A DNA stretch of 35,410 nucleotides from JBAPRR01 sp049281195 (GTDB taxonomy: Bacteria > Actinomycetota > Acidimicrobiia > Acidimicrobiales > CAVXTF01). The DNA lies in the NCBI GenBank assembly GCA_049281195.1, contig JBAPRR010000133.1, positions 1 through 35,410 on the forward strand, read 5' to 3'. The position numbers and the translations under genes were made by a program. This document shows, in pieces, positions 30,176 to 35,410 of this stretch (position 1 is the first letter of the stretch; each line of letters begins with the position of its first letter). The notes under the pieces were generated by a model, which ran no database searches, was not told the origin of the DNA, and saw only the letters and a list, made by a program, of their open reading frames with translations.

Positions 30176-31284
30176 GCATCGTCTTGGACTTCCGGCCGCT
30201 ACAGGGTGGCGACTCCGGTCGCGGAATCGGTTCGACCGTTCGTGGTCTGGCGGGCTGCTTTCCTGAGTTGAAGGTCTTGCTCTGGAGCAGAAAACCGCGG
30301 CCCACAGAGGCCATGGGTCGCGACGTCGTCCTTGTACACGGACCGGCGCGTCGAAGCAGGATGTCGTGGTCCGTCGACGCGGGCTCGAGCCGGATCAGCC
30401 ACTCACGATCGCGGCACTCGGTCTGGCATCTGCTGAGCGCCGATGTCGCCTATGACGGGGGCGGCCCGTGCATAGTGACGGTGAACGACACCGTCCCGTG
30501 GCGCTTTCCCGACCTCTACCCGATGGGACCCACGGGGAAGGCTTGGATGAGGTTCACGGCACGTGCCTCACGGCAGGCATCTCACGTCGTCGTCCCGAGC
30601 CATACGAGCGCCCGGGACGTGGTCCGTTTTTTCGGGGTGGCCGAAGACAAGGTGAGAGTCGTTCCTTGGGCCGCCGATCCCGATCTCGTCATTCCATCAG
30701 CTGAGGACCGCGACAGATTGAAGGGGGTGTACTCACTTCCTGGTAGGTACTTCGTCATGGCCGGCGGGTTCGCGCATCAAGACCCCAGGAAGCGCTACGT
30801 CGACGCGGTGAACGCCCTACGGCGCGTTGACGACGACGTACACCTGTACGTGACTGGTGGAGCAGGTCCGGCCGCCGCGGAACTCGCTCGGACCGTGGAG
30901 CAGTCAGGCCTGAGCAGTCGTGTTCACCTGACCGGTTTCCTCGACGCTTCGGTGATGGCCTCCCTTTATGCCGGTGCGAGCGCGTTCGTGTTCCCGAGCC
31001 TGTGGGAAGGCTTCGGCCTACCGGTGTTGAACGCATTCGCCCTCGGGGTACCGGCCGTCGTCTCAGACGGAGGATCCCTGCCCGAAGTCGCAGGTGGCGC
31101 CGCTCTCGTATATCCCGCAGGGGACGCCGACGCGCTCGGACAACAGCTCGAACGCCTACTGGGTGACCCCGCGTTGGCATCCGGTCTCATCGAGAAAGGC
31201 CGTAAGCGGAACCTGGCGTTCACTTGGAAAGCCACCGGCGCTCTGTACGGCGCCGTTTACACAGAAGCCGGCTCCCCGTCGTGA
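30172..31284 (+). CDS. GT4 glycosyltransferase with altered E-x7-E motif
   Basis: The 370-aa protein starts with GTG 30172 (GTGA overlap with the previous stop) and opens MSIVLDFRPLQGGDSGRGIGSTVRGL. It contains TVNDTVPWRFPDLYP, VVVPSHTSARDVVRFF, YFVMAGGFAHQDPRKRY and VHLTGFLDASVMASLYAGA. The motif region reads WEGFGLPVLNAFALGVP. The first Glu is kept but the second, normally contacting the donor ribose, is Asn. SLPEVAGGAALVYPAGD follows as usual. The protein is otherwise full length and in frame, so it may be active with a changed donor-site geometry, or it may be a subunit. It overlaps the next gene by 4 nt at 31281-31284. Confidence 0.88.
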   Translation: MSIVLDFRPLQGGDSGRGIGSTVRGLAGCFPELKVLLWSRKPRPTEAMGRDVVLVHGPARRSRMSWSVDAGSSRISHSRSRHSVWHLLSADVAYDGGGPCIVTVNDTVPWRFPDLYPMGPTGKAWMRFTARASRQASHVVVPSHTSARDVVRFFGVAEDKVRVVPWAADPDLVIPSAEDRDRLKGVYSLPGRYFVMAGGFAHQDPRKRYVDAVNALRRVDDDVHLYVTGGAGPAAAELARTVEQSGLSSRVHLTGFLDASVMASLYAGASAFVFPSLWEGFGLPVLNAFALGVPAVVSDGGSLPEVAGGAALVYPAGDADALGQQLERLLGDPALASGLIEKGRKRNLAFTWKATGALYGAVYTEAGSPS

Positions 31285-32183
31285 GCACGCCTGCCTTGGT
31301 GACCGCCGTGATCGTCACCTACAACAGCTCGGCGATAATCGATGACTGTCTCTCCGCGATCTGTGGCGACCCCCGTGTGCAGGTGCTGGTCGTCGACAGC
31401 GGATCCACCGACGACACCGTGGATCGTGCCTCGGCCCACCGCCACGTGGAGGTCCTGGCTCAGCCCTCGAACCTGGGCTGGTCGGCTTGCAGCAACATCG
31501 GGGCCAGATCGGCGTCTGCTCCTGCCATCGCTTTCGTCAATCCGGACACCCGGGTCACCTCAGATCAGATCGTCACCCTGGCCTCGCATCTCGGCGGGAA
31601 GGTGGCCGCTGTCTCTCCCCGTTTCGTCGATCAGGCCGGGCGGGACCAGTACTTCTACTTTCGGCTACCTTCACCGGTCACCGGTCCGTTTCTCTATTTG
31701 AATTCGGGCCAGCGATTGGACGCAAAGGCAGGTAGGCCGATCATCAGGCGGCACCTCTACGGGGAAAGGTTGCCGGTCAAAAGGGCGGCCCACGCGGGTG
31801 CCGCGTGCATGCTGATCGACGCGCCCGTCTTTCACCGTCTCGGAGGCTTCGACGAGCGCATGTGGGTCTTCTTCTCCGACATGGACTTCTCGCGCCGCCT
31901 GTCGCTCGCGACCAGGGAGTTGCTGGTGGACTGGGACGTGGCGGTCACCCACATCGGAGGCGGATCGGTGAGGGCGCTCGACCTTGACCGCCTGCAGATC
32001 ATCATGCAGCGCGACTACGCCGCGTACAGCAGAGTGGCATTCGGTCCGTCTGGTCGTGCCGTGACGGTGTTGGCGGTGTTGATGTTCTCCGGGTTCATCC
32101 CCGCCCTCATGGCGCTAGCCGGGCGCGACCCAAAAAGGGCACGCGCATGCATCGGGCGCTGTCTCGACGTGCTGGCGAGATGA
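31281..32183 (+). CDS. GT2-family glycosyltransferase (rhamnosyltransferase-like)
   Basis: From GTG 31281 (300 aa) the GT-A fold begins VTAVIVTYNSSAIIDDCLSAI. VVDSGSTDDTVDRA is the nucleotide-binding loop and AIAFVNPDTRV holds the DxD-like metal motif (Asn-Pro-Asp, as in WbbL-type enzymes). AHAGAACMLIDAPVFHRLGGFDERMWVFFSDMDFSRR carries the acceptor-side Gly-Gly-Phe-Asp-Glu and the catalytic acidic residues. A hydrophobic stretch near the end (AVTVLAVLMFSGFIPALMAL) suggests membrane association. The overall pattern is that of WbbL-like dTDP-rhamnosyltransferases, though donor identity is inferred. It has 4-nt overlaps with both neighbours. Confidence 0.9.
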   Translation: MSTPALVTAVIVTYNSSAIIDDCLSAICGDPRVQVLVVDSGSTDDTVDRASAHRHVEVLAQPSNLGWSACSNIGARSASAPAIAFVNPDTRVTSDQIVTLASHLGGKVAAVSPRFVDQAGRDQYFYFRLPSPVTGPFLYLNSGQRLDAKAGRPIIRRHLYGERLPVKRAAHAGAACMLIDAPVFHRLGGFDERMWVFFSDMDFSRRLSLATRELLVDWDVAVTHIGGGSVRALDLDRLQIIMQRDYAAYSRVAFGPSGRAVTVLAVLMFSGFIPALMALAGRDPKRARACIGRCLDVLAR

Positions 32184-33271
32184 CGACGATCAAGGTCGAC
32201 GGGAGCGTGCTCGGCTGGGGATCGGGCGGCATTTCGCGCTACCTGGAAAACGTGCTGCGTCATCTGGTCGAAGAACCGGACATCAAGATCGAGCTGTTTG
32301 CGAACTCGCACAGGCGGGTCATCGACCTTCCCCAGATCACTGAACACGACATCAGGGTAAAAGGCGGTCCGGTGTGGCGGGCTTCTGTCCTGTCATACGA
32401 GCTTTGGAGGCGGCCGCCCGACGTCTATTGGCTCCCCACCGCCTCTCCCCCGCCTTTCATGTCGCGGCCCTACGTCGTCACGGTCCACGACATCGCGCCC
32501 ATCCTGTTCCCCGGGAGCAAGAGAGCCCTGGGCACATTCGCGTTCGGCACGGCATACCGCAGAGCCGTCACCCGCGCCGACCATGTGCTCGCCGTCTCCG
32601 AATCGACTGCCGACGACATCATGAGGTACTGGGCGATCCCCGAAGAGCGGATAACTGTGACTCCGCTCGGCGTATCTGAAAGGTTCACCCCCGGAGACCA
32701 TGAAGAATCGAGGACGGTCGTCGAGAAACGATGGGGGCTGAAGGGACCGTTCGCTCTGGTGGTCGGGACTCTCGAAGAACGAAAGGGCCTTGATCTGGCA
32801 ATCGACATCGCGGCAGCCGACCACGATCTCAAGCTCGTCTTCGTGGGGCGCAACGGGTTCGGTTCTGAGACGATTGTCGAAAGAGGCCGGCGACTCGGAG
32901 CGGTGTTCCTCGGAGAGATCGAAGACACTGAGCTGGTCGACCTTTACAGGTCTGCTGACATCCTCCTCGCCCCTTCCATCTACGAAGGATTCGGCCTGAC
33001 CCCGCTCGAGGCGATGGCTTGCGGTTGTCCCGTCGTCATCGCCGGTGGATCGGGCTCCCTTCACCAGATTTACGAGGGGGCCGCGAAGATCGTGTCCAAA
33101 CGGTCGCCCGATACCTGGATCCCTGCCATGCGACAGGTGGCAGGCGAGCGCGGCAAATGGGTCGAAGCGGGCTCGCAGCTGGCTCGGCGCTACACCTGGG
33201 CGAAGACCGCGTTCGTTACCGCTCAGGTTCTGAGACGAGTAGCCGCCGGAGAGCTCAGAAATAACGCATGA
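32180..33271 (+). CDS. GT4 glycosyltransferase
   Basis: From ATG 32180 (ATGA overlap with the previous stop) the protein is 363 aa. It opens TIKVDGSVLGWGSGGISRYLENVL. GT4 motifs are VVTVHDIAPILFPGSK, VLAVSESTADDIMRYW, RITVTPLGVSERF, ALVVGTLEERKGLDL and the intact E-x7-E in YEGFGLTPLEAMACGCP. It belongs to the same subgroup as the gene at 29114 and may have arisen by duplication within the locus. It overlaps the next gene by 4 nt at 33268-33271. The donor sugar cannot be told from sequence. Confidence 0.9.
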   Translation: MTTIKVDGSVLGWGSGGISRYLENVLRHLVEEPDIKIELFANSHRRVIDLPQITEHDIRVKGGPVWRASVLSYELWRRPPDVYWLPTASPPPFMSRPYVVTVHDIAPILFPGSKRALGTFAFGTAYRRAVTRADHVLAVSESTADDIMRYWAIPEERITVTPLGVSERFTPGDHEESRTVVEKRWGLKGPFALVVGTLEERKGLDLAIDIAAADHDLKLVFVGRNGFGSETIVERGRRLGAVFLGEIEDTELVDLYRSADILLAPSIYEGFGLTPLEAMACGCPVVIAGGSGSLHQIYEGAAKIVSKRSPDTWIPAMRQVAGERGKWVEAGSQLARRYTWAKTAFVTAQVLRRVAAGELRNNA

Positions 33272-34869
33272 TGTCCGGACCTCCCGCCGTCACCCTGTCC
33301 ACCAAATGCTGGGAAGGCGACTACCGGACCCTGCTCACGCCCGCGGGAATCGACGAACTGTTCGGACCTTTCGGACCTGCCAGGGAACATCAGATCGTCC
33401 TCAACCGCATCGAAGACGTTGCCAGTGCCGAGGCCATGGCTCAAGTCCTCGTCGAAAGCGGAAAGATCGACCGTTGGATCTGGGCGGAGCAGCGGTGGCC
33501 CCAGATAGCCAAGCGGATGGGGCTGTCCGAAGATTGGTTCGGGGCGGCTTGGCCTTACTCGGTGCCCGAGATCTGCGAGCTCGACGCGGCGACATCCGCA
33601 TTCGTGATGCACATCGCAGGCGACGTGCGATTCAACGCTCCCGACGGTTGGCTACGGCGTGCAGTGGGCGCTTTCGATATCAGGGGCGCCACGGTCGTTA
33701 CTGCAACTCCGCCCGCAGGAGTCGAGTGGGTGCTCGAGCAGGGTACGCAGGCACCCGACGGATGGGCGGAGACGCAGCTCTTCTCCGATCAGCTGTTCCT
33801 GGCGCGCCCGTCGCAACTGGTAGATCCCGTCGTCATGCGTGCGGAGCACAGGGTCGCTTCGAAGTACCCGAAACCTGGAGGGGCACTCACTTTCGAGGCG
33901 AGGATCGGTGCGTGGCTCGCGATCGGAGGATTGTTCACACTCGTCGATATCAGATCCTCATACCTGCACCCGGTTACCGGACGTGAAGGGGACTCCTACC
34001 AACGAAGTCCCATGTCTCCGACGTTGCGTCCTGCTCCTGAGATGGGTCCGCGCTACCCCGAAGCGCGCTCGAGCAGAGCAACGGGTCTGGTGATCTCTGA
34101 CAATGATCCACAGACAGTCGGCGCCGCGGTGTCATCGCTCAGGTGGTGCTCGAGGGTCATTGCAGTCGACATTGCGGGATCCACGGATTCTGAGCAGGCC
34201 GCCCGCAATGCCGGCGCCGAGATCAGATCCTGGGAGGGACCGCGGCTCCCCGAGATCGCCCGGCGTCAGCTCCTGTCCGACATTGCCGGATGGGTGGTCG
34301 ACCTGGAGGGGGACCAGATCTGCACCGGCGCCCTGGCCCGGAAGCTCAGTTCGGTCATTAGCGACGGCCGTGTCCACGGGATCGAAGTTTCGTGTCGCTC
34401 CTGGGTCGGACGACACCGGCCTCCGCGGATGTTCCTCGGGGCACCGCGACGAATGGTGGCCTATAGAACCGACGGTCTCACATTTGGAGAACCACTGGAC
34501 GGTTACCCACTCCGGCCCGGTGGCCGTGTAGAACGAATTCGCCCCAAAAACGGGGACTTTCTGCTGAACCAACGCTGCGTCGACATCGCCAGGCTTATCG
34601 AAGAGTCGAACCTCCGTTCATCGTGGAAAGCGGAAAACCTGGTACTCGAAAGGACGCCGAGCATCCGCATGCCGCTTACGCGTCTCATCCGCAGTTACTT
34701 CGGCGGTTCATGGCGATACGGCAAGATCGGTCCGCAGATAGCGCTGATAGACGCTTTCGAGGAATGGTCGATGATCCAGAAATGGCGCGAGAACGTGACC
34801 GGTGGAGCCGTCGCTGCCGCTTCGGAGTTCGAGGCGACAGCCACAGAAGAGATCACCGGCAGCGACTGA
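33268..34869 (+). CDS. Two-domain GT-A glycosyltransferase-like protein
   Basis: The 533-aa protein appears to join two GT-A type domains. The N-terminal one (about 8-235) has QIVLNRIEDVASAEAMAQ, FVMHIAGDVRF with a possible acidic metal motif at about 119, and FSDQLFLARPSQL. After a linker (236-270, Pro/Arg-rich), the second domain (about 271-430) resembles WaaE/KdtX-like GT2 enzymes: GLVISDNDPQTVGAAVSSL, CSRVIAVDIAGSTDSEQAA, then GWVVDLEGDQI where family members have a Leu-Asp-Ala-Asp-Glu type motif. The tail (SYFGGSWRYGKIGPQIALIDAF) also fits that family. ATGATG at 33268/33271 overlaps the previous stop. It is the last gene of the operon and ends 6 bp from the convergent polymerase gene. 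The functions of both domains are inferred from fold patterns. Confidence 0.75.
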   Translation: MMSGPPAVTLSTKCWEGDYRTLLTPAGIDELFGPFGPAREHQIVLNRIEDVASAEAMAQVLVESGKIDRWIWAEQRWPQIAKRMGLSEDWFGAAWPYSVPEICELDAATSAFVMHIAGDVRFNAPDGWLRRAVGAFDIRGATVVTATPPAGVEWVLEQGTQAPDGWAETQLFSDQLFLARPSQLVDPVVMRAEHRVASKYPKPGGALTFEARIGAWLAIGGLFTLVDIRSSYLHPVTGREGDSYQRSPMSPTLRPAPEMGPRYPEARSSRATGLVISDNDPQTVGAAVSSLRWCSRVIAVDIAGSTDSEQAARNAGAEIRSWEGPRLPEIARRQLLSDIAGWVVDLEGDQICTGALARKLSSVISDGRVHGIEVSCRSWVGRHRPPRMFLGAPRRMVAYRTDGLTFGEPLDGYPLRPGGRVERIRPKNGDFLLNQRCVDIARLIEESNLRSSWKAENLVLERTPSIRMPLTRLIRSYFGGSWRYGKIGPQIALIDAFEEWSMIQKWRENVTGGAVAAASEFEATATEEITGSD

Positions 34870-34875
34870 TCCCTC

Positions 34876-35410
34876 TCAACTCTCTGCCAGAACGGCCGCC
34901 ACGGGCTCCTCGTCGGCTCTTAGCGCCACTGCTCTCAGGCGTTCCAGCTTGAATCCGGCTTCTCCAACCCCTGTCGCTACTCCGATGATGAGCCATACCG
35001 CGATCAAGGGAGCATCGCGAACGAGTGTGTCCACCGTCGCCGCACAGACGACGAATGCCGCAAGCGACCCGAGCGCCGCGGCGTAGAGGGGCGAACGGCG
35101 CTTCTTCCACCAACCGAACCCGAGCACTCCGAGCCCGGCGACCAAGAGGAGTGCACCGGGGTACCCGACCTCGATCAGCTCGGTGGTGAACGTGTCGTCG
35201 TCCACGAGGGGTGTCTCGGTTCCATTGATCGGGTACAGGACGCGCTCCACGACGAAGGTTCCCGGACCCGAGCCGAGGATCTTGTGGTTGTCGGCGTAGT
35301 CGACCGATGCCGGGATAAGTGCCAGTCTCAGCTCCTGCTCGGCGAGCGAGGAACCTGTCGGGTGAAGGCGCGCTTCGATGAGCTGGCTGGCCGGGCCGAT
35401 GACTCCGATC
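34876..35410 (-). CDS. O-antigen polymerase/ligase-like membrane protein, C-terminal part
   Basis: The gene enters from the right edge, so its N-terminal helices are missing. The 178 visible residues begin IGVIGPASQLIEARLHPTGS and include LRLALIPASVDYADNHKILG, then GSGPGTFVVERVLYPING. The last is the Gly-x-Gly-Pro-Gly motif of the large periplasmic loop in Wzy/WaaL proteins. VDDDTFTTELIEVGYPGALL follows, then hydrophobic helices (LLLVAGLGVLGFGWW, AALGSLAAFVVCAATV, APLIAVWLIIGVATGV) and a charged tail. The frame has no start inside the window other than an internal GTG at 35250, so it continues past 35410. The stop at 34876 lies 6 bp from the end of the glycosyltransferase operon. Its job would be joining or transferring repeat units. 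Confidence 0.8.
   Translation of the reverse strand, partial: IGVIGPASQLIEARLHPTGSSLAEQELRLALIPASVDYADNHKILGSGPGTFVVERVLYPINGTETPLVDDDTFTTELIEVGYPGALLLVAGLGVLGFGWWKKRRSPLYAAALGSLAAFVVCAATVDTLVRDAPLIAVWLIIGVATGVGEAGFKLERLRAVALRADEEPVAAVLAES

Overview
The window is high-GC actinobacterial chromosome. The heat-shock genes run dnaK-grpE-dnaJ-hspR-clpB with a HAIR-type HspR operator, dCTP deaminase is of the bifunctional mycobacterial type, an EtfD-like iron-sulfur membrane reductase is present, and many starts are GTG or TTG. The secreted repeat protein with C-x5-C motifs and the overall gene mix fit Acidimicrobiia or a relative. That placement is an inference from protein style, since no rRNA gene is present.

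Layout. 1-4747 (minus): heat-shock operon dnaK, grpE, dnaJ, hspR, clpB; clpB runs off the left edge. 4748-5107: divergent control region with the HAIR operator. 5108-5851 (plus): phosphoglycerate mutase gpmA, then a strong hairpin terminator. 5981-7957 (minus): ammonium transporter amtB followed by its PII regulator glnK. 8075-9951: two small membrane proteins in convergent orientation and a stand-alone cyclic-nucleotide-binding protein. 9985-12779 (minus): dcd and, behind it, the large EtfD-like reductase. 12810-12880: tRNA-Gly(CCC). 12881-13253: non-coding, with a perfect 12-bp-arm palindrome and a possible antitoxin relic. About 13272-16028 (plus): a degenerate class III cyclase domain fused to an NB-ARC type ATPase and a helical repeat tail, without a normal start codon. 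16069-25911: mostly minus-strand genes for exported proteins (14-repeat protein, CocE-type hydrolase, blade plus IPT/TIG protein, G1-like glutamic peptidase) with one small secreted plus-strand protein and a frameshifted remnant of a secreted protein. 26729-34869 (plus): seven genes for glycan assembly, the last five junctions being 4-nt stop/start overlaps. 34876-35410 (minus): the C-terminal end of an O-antigen polymerase/ligase-like membrane protein, meeting the glycosyltransferase operon tail to tail.

How it works together. The left third is housekeeping: proteostasis under HspR feedback, nitrogen uptake under PII control, nucleotide and electron-transfer metabolism. The middle is accessory and surface-directed, with several exported proteins, fragments of decayed genes and short tandem duplications. 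The right end looks like a surface polysaccharide locus: a DUF1972-type first transferase, four GT4-like transferases, one GT2 enzyme, a two-domain GT-A protein and a Wzy/WaaL-like protein.

No single clearly new system is proven here. The best leads are the 14-repeat (2 x 7) secreted protein, the tandem-repeat insert inside the GrpE beta domain, the cyclase-ATPase regulator without a start codon, the G1-like peptidase, the two-domain glycosyltransferase, and the palindrome beside the tRNA.
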